Source: Macrotis lagotis (Eukaryota > Chordata > Mammalia > Peramelemorphia > Peramelidae). From it: a DNA stretch of 64,000 bases. A program made the translations under genes and the position numbers. Below the pieces are notes generated by a model. That model searched no databases, had not been told where the DNA came from, and saw nothing but the letters and a program-made list of their open reading frames with translations. The stretch spans positions 142,297,297 to 142,361,296 of the forward strand of contig NC_133663.1 of NCBI RefSeq assembly GCF_037893015.1, written 5' to 3'. Of the stretch, positions 35,910-47,103 are shown piece by piece (the first letter of the stretch is position 1; the number at the start of each line of letters is the position of its first letter).

Positions 35910-36062
35910 GGGGCAGCAACGTGGTTCAATGGATAGAGCACTGGCCCTGGATTTAGGAGGACCTGAGTTCAAATGTGGTCTCAGACACATAATAATTGCC
36001 TAACCATGTGACCCTGGGAAAGTCACTTAACCCCACTGACTTGCAAAAAAAATGCCACAAAA
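35910..36062 (+). mobile_element. tRNA-derived SINE, plus strand
   Basis: GGGGCAGCAACGTGGTTCAA at the head and GTCACTTAACCCCACTGACT near the end, then an A-rich tail. It splits an L1 ORF2 segment; AATAAATC occurs at both edges and may be the target repeat. Confidence 0.9.
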
Positions 36063-36862
36063 ATAAATAAATCCACATAAATCATCACTGTTCCTATATA
36101 TTATCAACAAAGCATAGCAGCAAGAGGTATAAAAAGAAATTCCATTTAAAGTAAATTTAGACAATACAAAATACTGGAGAGTCTACCTGTGAAGACAAAC
36201 TCAGAAACTATATGAAATCAAGTACAAAATATTTTTCAATCAAATGAAAGCACATCTCAATGATTATACAATTCTCAATTGCTCATGGATAATAAAATTA
36301 CAGTTCCCCCTAAATTAATATAATTGTTCACTGTCATACTCATCAAACTACCAAAAATACGTTATAGAGCTAGAACAAAACAGTAATGAAATGGAGGAAC
36401 AAAAGGTCAAATATACCAAGGGAATTGAAAAGGAAAAAAATGCAAAGGAATGTGGTCTAGCCATACCAGATCTAAAAATTATATTTTAAAGCAGCAATCA
36501 TGAAAAGTGTTTGCTATTGCATAAGAAACAGATTGGTGTATCAGAGGAATAGAAAAGAAACAGTCGCAAATGAATATAGTAATTTAATGCTTGATAAACC
36601 CAAAGATTCAATTTTAAGAACTCAATCTTTTAAAAAACTTCTTGAAAAATTAGAAAATAATATAGCAGAAATTAGGCATAGACCAACATCTCATACCCCA
36701 TACCAAGATAAGGTGGAAATGGGAAAAGGAGTTTGCCATAGAGAGTGATTACCTATGCTAGTTAGGAGAAAAAAGAATTTACTCTCCATCAGGTCCATGG
36801 AAAGGGGAGACGTTTATGACCAACCATGAGAGAAAACATTATAAAATGGAAAATGGATAATT

Positions 36863-37773
36863 TTTTGGGAAGATTTTATTTATTTTGAGTTTTAAAATTT
36901 TCCTCCTAATCTTCCTTCCCACCCACCCCCCAGAAAGGCAGTCTGTTAATCTTTACATTGTTTCCATGGTATACATTAAGGAAGAAAATTAAAAGATAGT
37001 AAAATCATATAATAAGATGATTTTTAAATCAAAGGTAATAGTCTTTGGTCTTTGTTCAAACTACACAATTCTTTCTCTGTATAGATGTATTCTCCATTGC
37101 AGATACCCGAAAATTCTTCATGATTGTTGCACTGATGGAATGAGCATTAAGGTTGATCATCACCCCCCATGTTGCTGTTAGGGTGTACAGGGTTCTTCTG
37201 GTTCTGCTCATCTTTCTCAGCATCACTTCATGCAAATCCTTCCAGGTTCCCCTCAATTCCCATCCCTCCTGGTTTCTAATAGCACAATAGTGTTCCATCA
37301 CACATATATACCACAGTTTGTTAAGCCTTTCCTCAGTGGAAGGACATTCACTTAATTTCCAATTTTTTTGCCACCACCAACAGGGCTGCCATGAAAATTC
37401 TGGTACAAGTGATGTTTTTACCCTTTTTCATAATCTCTTCAGGACATAGACCCAGTATCGGTATTGCTGGATCAAAGGTTATGCACATTTTTGTTGCCCT
37501 TTGAGCATAATTCCAAATTGCTCGCCAGAAAGGTTGGATGAGTTCATAGCTCCTCCAACAATGTATTAATGTCCCAGATTTCTCATGTTCCTTCCAACAT
37601 TGATCATTGTCCCTTCTGATCATGTTGGTCTGCCTGGGACGTTTGAGCTCATACCTCAGCGATGCTTTAAATTGCATTTCTCTAATAAGTAATGATTTAG
37701 AGCAATTTTTCATATGACAATGGATCGCTTTGATTTCCTCATCTGTAAATTGCCTTTGAATATCCTTTGACAA
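36863..37773 (-). mobile_element. 5'-truncated L1 3' end, minus strand, with TSDs
   Basis: 3'UTR (36863-37055) then ORF2 C-terminus on the minus strand. One frame (37348-37773) reads [20 protein letters not shown] and [20 protein letters not shown]; another (37056-37301) reads MMEHYCAIRNQEGWELRGTW. One frameshift separates them. Flanks AAATGGATAATT (36851-36862) and AAATGGGTAATT (37774-37785) match 11 of 12 and restore the surrounding plus-strand ORF2 (FYYIKLK-like). Confidence 0.87.
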
Positions 37774-37785
37774 AAATGGGTAATT

Positions 37786-39190
37786 CTAATTACATTAAAT
37801 TGAAATTGTTTTGCACAAATAAAATCAGTATAACCAAGACTAAAAGGAATGCAATAATTTGTGAAACAGTTTTTACTGGTACTGTTTCTGATAAAGGGCT
37901 CATTCCTAAAATATATGGAGAACAGTAAAATTTATAAGAATATGTAATTTTTCAAGTGATATATGATCAACGGATATGAACATGTAGTTCTCAGAGGAAG
38001 AAATTAAAAGTACCTATAGTATTGTGAAAAGAAGCTCTAAGTCATTATTGCCTAGAGAAAGGAATATTAAAACAAGGTTGAAGAACCATCTTACACTTAT
38101 TGGATTGGCCAATATGACAAAAAAAAGAAATATGATAAATATGGGAGCAGACAAGGTAAAACTGAGACACTAGTGCATCCTTGGTGGACTTGTGAATTGA
38201 TTCAGGCTTTCTGCAGAGCATAAAAGGGTAATAAAACTGTAAATAATCTTTGATCCAGCAATATTACTAATATGTCTGTGTCCCAAAGAGATCAAAAGAC
38301 AGAGAACATATTTATAACACTTCTTTTTGCAGTGACAAAGAATTGAAAATTGCCGGGATGTTTATCAATTTGAGAATGACTGAACAAGTTGTTCAATGTA
38401 GCAAGATTTAAAAATAAACTCACATAAGTCATCAGCATTTCTGTATATTTTCAACAAACCATAGCAGCAAGAAGTAGAAAAAAAATTTCATTTAAACTAT
38501 TTGTAGGGAACATAAAATAATTGGGTGTCTACCTACCAAGCCAAACTCAGAAACTATATGAAATCAATTAAATTAAAAATTCAGAATAGAACTCTTTGGT
38601 ACACATTGAGACAAACTGAGAAGAATGAGGCAATCGTAGTTCATCATCATTCAGTGTTGCTATTAGTGTGTACATTGTTCTGGTTCTGACCATTCAGCAT
38701 CATTACATGCAAGTCTTTCTCGGTTTTTCTGCTGTCCAGGTGTTCATGATTTCTTACTGAACAATGGTACTATTGACTTGTTCTTCTCAGCAGTACAACA
38801 TCAAAGACAATTTTAAAAGATTTAAAAGATTTGGATTGGAAAATACCATCCACATCCAAATAAAGTACTAAGAAGTCTCAATGTGTACCAAAGCATTCTA
38901 TTCTCAATTTTTAAAATTTCTTTTATGTTTTTAGGTCTTTTCCTCCCAATTTTTCTTTTTGATTTGATTCTTCTTTCATAATGTGATTAATATAGAAATA
39001 TGTTATATCTATATAATTTATGTTATACTATATAGTTATATAATTATACATGTATAATTTACATTATATTACTCTGTTTAGTGGAGAGGGGATAGAAGGG
39101 AGGGAGGGAGAAAGATGTGGAACTTAAAAATTTTTTCCAAAAAATGAATGTTGAAAATTATATATACTTTTAGTTGGAAAAATAAATATA
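37786..39190 (+). mobile_element. L1 ORF2 C-terminus and 3'UTR, plus strand, rearranged
   Basis: 37786-38395 is the ORF2 C-terminal region (near 38330: VTKN-LKIAGMFINLR-like). 38398-38600 jumps back to a late RT segment seen also at 34392 and 35862. About 38640-38770 is a short minus-strand L1 ORF2 tail, and 38771-39190 is the 3'UTR with AATAAA-rich end. The order is not that of a single intact L1. Confidence 0.65.
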
Positions 39191-39191
39191 A

Positions 39192-39362
39192 GGGGGGGGG
39201 GGGGCTAGGTGGCGCAGTGGATAGAGCACCAGCCTTGGAATCAGGAGTACCTGGATTCAAATCCGACCTCAGACACTTAATAATGACCTAGCCGTGTGGC
39301 CTTGGGCAAGCCACTTAACCCAATTGCCTTGAAAAATCTAAAAAAAAAAAAGAAAAAAGAAA
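39192..39362 (+). mobile_element. tRNA-derived SINE, plus strand
   Basis: A G-run (13 G) leads into GGCTAGGTGGCGCAGTGGAT, with AGTACCTGGATTCAAATCCG and CTTGGGCAAGCCACTTAACC, and an A-rich tail. It is close to the apparent family consensus, so relatively young. The second copy begins at 63877 with one G fewer. Confidence 0.94.
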
Positions 39363-40529
39363 AAGAAATATATGGAATAACTTCATAAATAAACCCAACT
39401 TATTATTATTATTATTAAATTATTTTCCTCAGAATATAGTTATATACTTAAATTCATTAGACTGTCTGATATGATCATTTAATCTTCCTTGAATACTGAA
39501 TGGTAAAATAATCATAATGTTTCTGATTATGTATGCAAATATTTCCAAGAACTTTTATTGGAAATTGTATAAATGTATGTGTCATAGGAAGTTACAGTGA
39601 GGCATTGACAACTGTCTATTAAACACAAGAGTATGTAGAGTATCCTGCATATATCCCATTGAAAATATCAGTGGATATGTTATATTAAGGCAACAGACCA
39701 AATATAATACATTCATAATATTTTTAATTTTTTTCATTTATTAAGATGGATTCTAGACCAGCAGCACAAAAGGTACATAGGAAGAAAAAAAAGGAAGAGT
39801 AGATATTTTTCAAAATGAAATACAGAATAAGAAAAGAAAGAAATCCTATCACTACCTTTCTTTTATAAGTATATTGAAAATATGGCACTAGACATGTATG
39901 TGAATTTTTTTGGCATTTTGCTTGAGAGAATGTTCAGTTATCTCATTAGGAAGTTACTCAATTGGAATTATCAACCAAAGTACCTGTATATCCCAGGCCA
40001 TTTTCCCAAGAATTTCAAAGGAGAAATTTTCTCTCTATTAGACATCATGCATAGGTCCCTTTTTAGAATTTTTGCCTCTTTGTGGTTTCCAGGGACATAG
40101 AGAATAAGGTGAGATAGAGAGGGCATATATTGTGTTCACCATTATTTTGCTTGTTTTGTTTTCAATAGCTTCTCCTGTTAGGTAGAAACTGCTTGCCTCT
40201 CTAGTAAATAATCCTATAGTTCTAAGGATTGATCATGAACATACTGGACTTTTTATGCTTGCATTCACACTGATTTGGAGTATGTTTTTCCTATAATGAA
40301 TAAAAGTAAACTATCATAATCTCCACTTTAGATTTTTTCTTTAATTTTTAAAATCAAATTCAAAGTTCAGTTATGCAGAAAAGACCCAAATACAGTTATA
40401 TAGTACTACTCCAAGACCACTAAGTTACATTAACATTCATTAATTCATAATTTAAAGGAAATTTTAAATGATAATTGTCATGGATTCCATTGCTCTTCAT
40501 TAGTTTTTTCAATTGACCTTTTATATTTC
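39363..40529. other. AT-rich unique-looking sequence
   Basis: No gene, RNA or repeat family recognised. An open frame at 39882-40100 has no recognisable features. Confidence 0.5.
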
Positions 40530-43500
40530 CAATTATATATTATGAAATTTTTTTCTATATTCATCAACGTGCAAGTACACATTTTAACATTATATAATTT
40601 CTTCCAGTCTCCCTTCCTACCCCTCTCCCCTCAGTGGCAAACAGTCAAGTCAATACTGAATATAGACATTTATATTTATGTATTAGTCATTTTGGGTATG
40701 AGGAATTAGAATTAACAGAAAGGAAAGAAGACCATGAGAAAGGAAAGAAATACATAAAAGAAATTTTTAAAAAGTGAATGTAGTATTCATTCAGATTTTG
40801 AAGGTTTTTATTTAGTTATTGTGTTTTCTTTTTTCTTGCTCTGGATGGGGATAGCATTGTCCATAGCAGGTCAAATAGGGTTGTCCTAGCTCTCTTAACT
40901 GCTGAGAGGAATCGCATTCAACAAGGTTGATAAACTCACTATGTTGTTGTTAATGTGACAATTTTCACTTGGATCTTTTCCCTTAGCTCAGCATCTGATC
41001 CTGTAATTCAATCCATACTTCTCTGGAGTATGAGCATTTATGGTTTCTTAAAAAACAATAGTATTTCATAATATTCATGCACTATGACTTGGCATGTACT
41101 ACAGAGAAAAATCCCCATTCAGTTTTCTCCGTATGTGTATAATATCTAAGTTTTCTAAGATTTTATTCACCTTTTTAGCTGTCTTCTTTTTATTTTGTGT
41201 TAGATTATTCTAGTTCTAAGAGAGGGAATTTGGGGTTCCCCATTATTAAAATTTTCTTCTCTGTGTTTCCTTGTAATTCACTCAGCTTCTCCTCTATGAA
41301 TTTGGATGCTATACCACTAGGTGCAAATATGTTTTAGCTTCATTATCTATTGGTCCTTTAAAGAAGAGGCAGTTTCCCCTCTTATTCCTTTTAATAACAT
41401 CAGTTTTTGCTTTTGTTTTTTTTCTGAGATCAGGATCACTACTCCTGATTTTATTTTCTTCAGTTGAAGCATAATATTTTTTGCTCCATTGATTTACCTT
41501 TACCTTGTGTGAATCTCTCTTCTTCTAATGTATTTCTTGCAAATAACACATTATAGAATTCTGGTTTTTAATCCATTCTGCTATCTACTTCCATTTTATG
41601 GGAGACTTCATACCATTCACATTTAGAGTTAAGATTACTAATTCTGTATTTCCTTCCATATTATCTTGCCCTATTGTAAACTTTCCCTTTCCTCTACTCT
41701 TATTCTTCCTCACCAAATTTTGACTCCCTTTCCCCTTTTACTTGTCTTTTAAAATTTAACTTTCAGTTTATTTTAACTTATACATTTCATTTTCCTTTTA
41801 TCAATCTCTTCTTTTTTTCTTTCCTTCCCACACCTCCCTGTAGAGAACGATAGATTTTTAAACTCAAGCTGTAAAATATCTTATTCATTCTCTGGGACAA
41901 ATCTATTGAATAGAATTTACTCAGTATTCACACTCTCCCTTCTTTCTCTGTACTAGATTTTTGTGTCTCTTTACTTCGTATTATTTATGGATAGAAGTAC
42001 TATCAGTCAGTACTATCAATTAAGTACCATCAATCAAAACTAGATTAATTGCTTGCTTGATTATTTGATAATTTCAAAGTTCTATCAAAGTAAAACACAG
42101 ACTGTTTTTTCCCATAAACAGCATTTCCTCAAAATCACTAAGAACTTTCTTTTCTTCTGTCTCATTAGAAATAAACTTGTCATGCATCACAAATTACATC
42201 AAATTATAAACATTTTATACCTTACCCCCTGTTCAAGTACCTTCCAAGGTCATACAATGCTCATGAGCCAAATCATCCAAAGCCAAATCTTTTCATAAAG
42301 CAGTTGTACCTTTCCCCAACCAGGTTCTCATGCTGTCCCTAAACACTTCTGTTTTAACAAACTATAGAGTCTCAAAGTGCTCTAAGTTGTGGGATACTCA
42401 AAGTTCTCTTGAGAATTTTACAATTTATTTTAAGATATGGGGCATACTGTCTCATCAGAGAAAGTGCTAAGGTTTGTGAGCAAAGTAGACTTAAAGTAGG
42501 TCAAAGGAAAATGAGACACATAAGTGTAACGTAAACATCCCTGCTTCTCATCTGGGCTTTTGTCTCAAAAATAGTGATGTCACTTCAGTCTTCTTCAGTG
42601 GAAAGACAAGAACAACCAGACCCATATACTCTAAATCCAATCTCTTAAATTATATTCAATCCTTTAACTATACAAGGAGAAATAAAGTTATTAAGAATTA
42701 CAAGTATTATGCCTTCCCTTAAAGTGTTGTTTACATTTTGATTATCTTGACTAATATTTCTTTTATTTTGTTTATTTCCTTCCCTTTTTCATTTACCTTT
42801 TTATGAACCTCTTGAATTGTGTACTTGGCAATTGAATTCTCTGTTCAGTTCTGGTCTTTATTTCAGGAAATTTGGGAAGTGTTCTATTTTGTTGAACATC
42901 TTTTACCTGGCAGAATATGATGAATTTTTCAGGGCAGTAAATTCTTTGTTGTAATCCAAGGTCCTTTGCTCTCTGATAAATGCCATACCAAAGATCCCCC
43001 AGTCCTCCAATGTTGAATCTGATTAGTCCTGCATAAGTCTAATTGTGTTTCTTTTGTATTCAAAGTGCTCCTTTTTTGTTACAAGAAATATTTACTCTAT
43101 TTGAGAATGCAGGAATTTGACTCCAATATCTCTTGGAGTTTTTATGTGGTGATCTCTTTCTGGATGTGTTCTGTGCTCTCTTTCACTGGCTATTTTGTCT
43201 TCTTGCTCTAGCAGATTTGGACCATTTTCCCTGATAATTTCCTGCAAGATGCTTTCCAGGTTTGTTTTTTGAACTAGGCTTTCTGGTTGTCTGATCATTT
43301 GTAAATTATCTCTCCTCAATCGATTTTCCAGGTACTTTGTTTTTCCTAAAAGGTACTTTATGTTTTCCTCAATTTTTTTAGCCTTTTTACTTTATTTGAT
43401 GGAATCTTGTAGACCCATAGATTCATTGGTTTCTATTTGTCCACTTCTAATTTTTAGGGTTTTATTTTCTTGAATTAGCTTTTGTAATTTCCTTTTCCAG

Positions 43501-44395
43501 TTGGTTTTGAAGAGTTACATTTTTTTACTTTCACTTATCACTTTTACTTTTTACTTATTACTTTTAAGGCAGTTGATTACTTTGATAAATTTTTCATAAT
43601 TTTATTAAAAGACTCTCATCTTTTTCCTATTTTTTCTTCATCCTCTCTTCTTTCCTTAAATGCTTTTTAAGCTCTTCTATGAGATCTTGGATTTGAGTTC
43701 AATTCATAGATAGACTCTTTTGAAACTAACCTTCTGGGTATTTTTTCAGTTTTCTTCTTCTGAGGTGGTATTATTAACATCTTTTTCAGCATAGTTACTT
43801 TCTATAGTGAGTGCTCGTTTAGCTTTTTTGCTCATCTTGAAATGTCTGAGCTCTACTCTTGGGGTATAAGGAGTATAGACCCATTCCTTTTATTCTGGGA
43901 CTGGGATCTAATCCCTGACTTTTTGTTGGCCAAGATGCAGTTCAGGCATTGCCTTTGCAGTGGTTTCTTTCTTTCTTTCTTTATATCCAGGTTCATCTGA
44001 ATCTAGTCCTCTCTTTTGCTCTAGTGTTCCCAGGACTCAGACTTTGTTCAGGTTTTGGACCCTTCCTGTTGGATTACTATCTAGCTGCTGTGTTATATAC
44101 ACTGTTGTCAAGCTGTTAGAACCTGGACTACTCTGTGGCTAAAAGTCTCCTGAGCTCTTTCCCATTCTTCTCTCTAACTGGTCTTTACTTCTCCTTTTTC
44201 TCCAAAAGCGACAGGAAGATACTCCAGATGCGTAGCATTGGAAATTTCATTGAATTTTGTTTTTTTCGTTAGTGGGATCTGCAGTTTTACAATCTGTGAA
44301 GAGGCTTCATTTTAGGTTTAAGTAGAGAAAAATTTTGGGAGCATACTAGTTTCATAATGCCATTTTAACTCTACCTTGGAAGTCTCCATTAATTC
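40530..44395 (-). mobile_element. L1, minus strand, 3'UTR to 5' end, RT region deleted
   Basis: 40530-40860 is 3'UTR and 40860-41091 the ORF2 C-terminus. At 41092 the sequence jumps to the endonuclease region (41095-41700), so the RT domain is missing. 41700-42720 is inter-ORF sequence with an RTE-like insertion. ORF1 lies at about 42720-43830; the frame at 43092-43319 reads MRRDNLQMIRQPESLVQKTN and REHRTHPERDHHIKTPRDIG, an RRM-like domain. 43830-44395 is 5'UTR whose end reads GGAAGTCTCCAAGGTAGAGT, like the L1 start consensus. All frames broken. Confidence 0.75.
42350..42640 (+). mobile_element. RTE-like LINE fragment, plus strand
   Basis: Plus-strand reading gives LQFILRYGAYCLIRESAKV- and EQSRLKVGQRKMRHI-like text, with TTTTGTCTCAAAAATAGTGA and GTCACTTCAGTCTTCTTCAG, which I associate with the tail of RTE-type LINEs in marsupials. 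It interrupts the inter-ORF part of a minus-strand L1. Assignment is by memory only. Confidence 0.4.
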
Positions 44396-45001
44396 TTTTA
44401 AATAATTTGTACCCAATAGTAATTCTAAATTGTAAAATATGGATTCTTCATCAATATTTAATATCACATTAATTTAATTATTGATAAATACAATAATTTA
44501 TATACACATAATAATTTGCTGAAAAATATATTCCTACCAATGTGAATTAAGGGTCAGTGTCCAGATTTTGCATAGAAATACAATCTTCAAATTGTAAACC
44601 AGTACTAAACTGGAAAAACTTTTTTTCCTTATAAAGAAAACAGTATTAATAAAAAATCATGAATACCATGATCAATAGAAGCATATTGCTTATAACTGGA
44701 ATTTCACACTTTAAAAAATGTTTTCATTAGGCGAATACATCAGGAAATAGAGTTGACACAGTCCTCCTACATCCAACAAAGTATTTTAAAAGTCTGAAAT
44801 TCAACTCCTATAGAGATAAAAAAAGTAGACAAGAACATGTTACAGCTCAGAGATTAAGGAATTGGAATAAGGATCAGACTCAAAAATTAGAAAACAATGG
44901 TTCAATGATGATTAATATAAAATGAGAAAGAGAAGGAATGTTCAAGAAGTACAATGAAGTTTAATTGCCATAGATCATGATAACTAGTGATGATGAGAGA
45001 C

Positions 45002-45004
<3 letters not shown>
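44396..45004. other. AT-rich unique-looking sequence
   Basis: No gene or repeat family recognised. Confidence 0.5.

Positions 45005-45055
<51 letters not shown>
45005..45055. repeat. (GA)n microsatellite
   Basis: About 25 perfect GA units. Confidence 0.97.
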
Positions 45056-45061
<6 letters not shown>

Positions 45062-45425
45062 AAAGAAGTAGAGTTGTGAGTTGAATCCAAAAAAATGAAA
45101 CTGAGGAGAGAAAATTTCCAAGAATAACAGATGATAATTCCACCGTATTCTAATTAGGTCAGACAACATGTAGAACATATTTTTCAATTCAGGATTAACG
45201 TAGGAAAAACACTGTCTAGCTAGAAAACTCTCATGCCTTATGTTGAAAGAGGTGAGAATGTTTGATTCCTAAGAAGTGAAAATCTCAGTGATATGTGATT
45301 GATGTCCTCAAGTATTGGATGCAATTTTTTTGGGAAGAGCATTTAGCTTTGTTCTAAATAGTGCCAGATTATAGACTTAGGAGGAGTGTTAAGTTTCAAG
45401 TTTTCTTTAAAGAAATGCTTCTGGG
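45056..45425. other. Unique-looking sequence
   Basis: No gene or repeat family recognised. Confidence 0.45.
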
Positions 45426-45602
45426 TATTTAGATGTATTTAATTGAACAAAAACATTTATGAAGACATTTCATTGTGCCAATTATGCTATGTGACAATGA
45501 TCTAAAAAGTTCTATATCTCACAAAACAACCCATCCTTTCAAGGAGCTCACAGTCTGATGAGTGAGACACCAAACAAACTAAGGTAGAAAAACAAGCTAT
45601 AT

Positions 45603-45758
45603 CGGGGTGGCTAGGTGGTGTAGTGGATAAAGCACTGGCCTTGGAGTCAGGGGCACCTGGGTTCAAATCTGGTCTTAGACACTTAATAATTACCTGGCTG
45701 TGTGGCCTTGGGAAAGCCACTTAGGCCCATTTGCCTTGCAAAAACCTAAAAGAAAAGC
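45603..45758 (+). mobile_element. tRNA-derived SINE, plus strand, with TSDs
   Basis: GGGGTGGCTAGGTGGTGTAG head, CACCTGGGTTCAAATCTGGT box and an A-rich tail. AAAACAAGCTATAT (45589-45602) and AAAACAAGATGTAT (45759-45772) flank it, 12 of 14 matching. Confidence 0.93.
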
Positions 45759-45778
45759 AAAACAAGATGTATGAAAGT

Positions 45779-45794
45779 ATGTGTGTGTGTGTGG

Positions 45795-45831
<37 letters not shown>
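45779..45831. repeat. (TG)n microsatellite
   Basis: TG dinucleotide tract with one GG interruption, just right of the SINE target repeat. Confidence 0.95.
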
Positions 45832-45832
<1 letters not shown>

Positions 45833-46411
45833 AGAGAAAGGTACAGAGACAGAGCGACAGTTAGTAGAAAACAACAGAAAGGATAACATAAGTAAAATGA
45901 ATTGGAAAAGGATCTCTGTAGAATATGATGTTTGTTGCTTATGAATTGTAGGAAACCAGTGAATACAGGAGATGGAGATGTGGAGGAAATATATTCCAGG
46001 TATTACGAAAAGAAATAATAAAATATCTGAGATGAGAAAGGGAATTTTGGTTCATAGAACATCAAGGAAGTCATTGTCACTAGATCAAACAGTGTATAAA
46101 AGGAATAAGATTTAAGAAGGCTAGAAAGTAGAAGATTAGAGTTAGGCTTTGAAAAGATTTAAACATTTTTACTAAGCATGCCAGAAGTGAGTACTGCAAA
46201 TGATAATGATTTGGTGACTACTGTTATCAAAATAACTCATGACAGCTAAAAATGTTTGGAGGGATTATTTTATAGAGAATGCTTTAGGACAGGGGCATGG
46301 CACCCTTTTTCTGTCAAGAACTATTTGTATATTTATAGTATCATTCGTGGGTTCTATTTGATGAATCATTTAATTGATTCACCCCTAAAAATCTCCTAGA
46401 TTTACTGATTT

Positions 46412-46564
46412 GTTTTTTTTTATTTTTTGCAAGGCAATTCGGTTAAGTGGCTTGCCCAAGGCCACACCACTAGGTAAGTATTAAGTGTCTGAGGTCAAAT
46501 TTGGACTCAGGTACTCCTGACTCCAGGGTTGGTGCTCTATCTACTGTGCCACCTAGTTGCCCCC
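46412..46564 (-). mobile_element. tRNA-derived SINE, minus strand
   Basis: Minus-strand copy with T-rich left edge, AAGTGGCTTGCCCAAGGCCA, AAGTATTAAGTGTCTGAGGT and CTGTGCCACCTAGTTGCCCC at the right edge (the head on the minus strand). Target repeats are not clear. Confidence 0.92.
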
Positions 46565-46944
46565 GAATTATTGAATTTCAGAACAAGGCAGTTGCCTAGG
46601 CAATATCAGACCAATACAGTCTCTGGCCCAGAGATTCCCAGACCCTGCTTTAAGCAAAAGCTCAAAAATTACAATTGATATAAGTATATAAATTTATTGA
46701 CTATATTAATCATTGCTATAGAAAATATCTATATTAATTGACCAAATAAACCTTGTAATCAAATCTTTGTCATGAATATCATTTATTTATCTTAAGGAAG
46801 TGTTTTGCCTGTTTCAAGGAGAATGTATTTGGGAAAGAAAAAAGACAGAAAAGGATTAAATATATAGAAAATTAGGGAAAAGTTTCTCAAAAATATGAGT
46901 GAAAGTTTAAAATGAAGCGAAAAACAAATTATAAAATCAATTAG

Positions 46945-47091
46945 GGTGGCTAGGTGGCACAGTGGATAAAGCACAAGCCCTGGAGTCAGAAGTACCTGGG
47001 TTCAAATACGGTCTCAGACACTTAATAATTACCTAGCTGTGTGGCCTTGGGCAAGCCACTTAAACACATTTGCCTTGAAAAACCTAAAGAA
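46945..47091 (+). mobile_element. tRNA-derived SINE, plus strand, with perfect 12-bp TSDs
   Basis: GGTGGCTAGGTGGCACAGTG head, AGTACCTGGGTTCAAATACG box, CTAGCTGTGTGGCCTTGGGC and A-rich tail. Perfect repeats AAAATCAATTAG at 46933-46944 and 47092-47103. Confidence 0.96.
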
Positions 47092-47103
47092 AAAATCAAT
47101 TAG

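Larger units (their letters stand above)
31561..36850 (+). mobile_element. L1 inter-ORF and ORF2 mosaic, plus strand, heavily decayed
   Basis: 31561-32400 is inter-ORF sequence (it matches 4440-5460). 32400-33900 is the ORF2 endonuclease region; WMNSPIKWKHITEWITNQNT then CLEETHWKQRY is open at 32400-32606. 33920-34390 repeats part of the endonuclease/linker region, and 34392-34600 is a late RT segment. 34680-35500 returns to the linker and RT (MPKPGRTKTE-like near 35035). 35860-36850 is late RT and downstream, with LVYQRNRKETVANEYSNLML open at 36500-36748. The out-of-order segments mean more than one L1 copy or internal rearrangement. Three SINEs are inserted. No functional frame remains. Confidence 0.75.
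45426..46260 (+). mobile_element. L3/CR1-type LINE 3' end, split by a SINE
   Basis: Left part: AACATTTATGAAGACATTTC, ATTATGCTATGTGACAATGA and CAAGGAGCTCACAGTCTGAT, the typical L3 motif order. Right part after the SINE: ATATATTCCAGGTATTACGA, GAGATGAGAAAGGGAATTTT, TTAAGAAGGCTAGAAAGTAG and TTAGGCTTTGAAAAGATTTA. It is an old family, here fairly complete for its 3' end. A (TG)n tract lies at 45779-45831. Confidence 0.72.

Noticed and set aside
29104-39316. Duplication considered as a mobile element moving by itself
   Set aside because: It contains many nested elements in both orientations, has no terminal repeats or target-site duplication at its start, and begins in the middle of an L1 5'UTR.
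39192-39362. tRNA genes suggested by A-box/B-box like sequence
   Set aside because: These are the tRNA-derived heads of SINEs, with poly(A)-type tails and target repeats; no tRNA cloverleaf with anticodon arm is supported.
45005-45055. Repeat array considered as CRISPR or a tandem satellite
   Set aside because: A plain (GA)n microsatellite; no repeat-spacer structure anywhere in the window.
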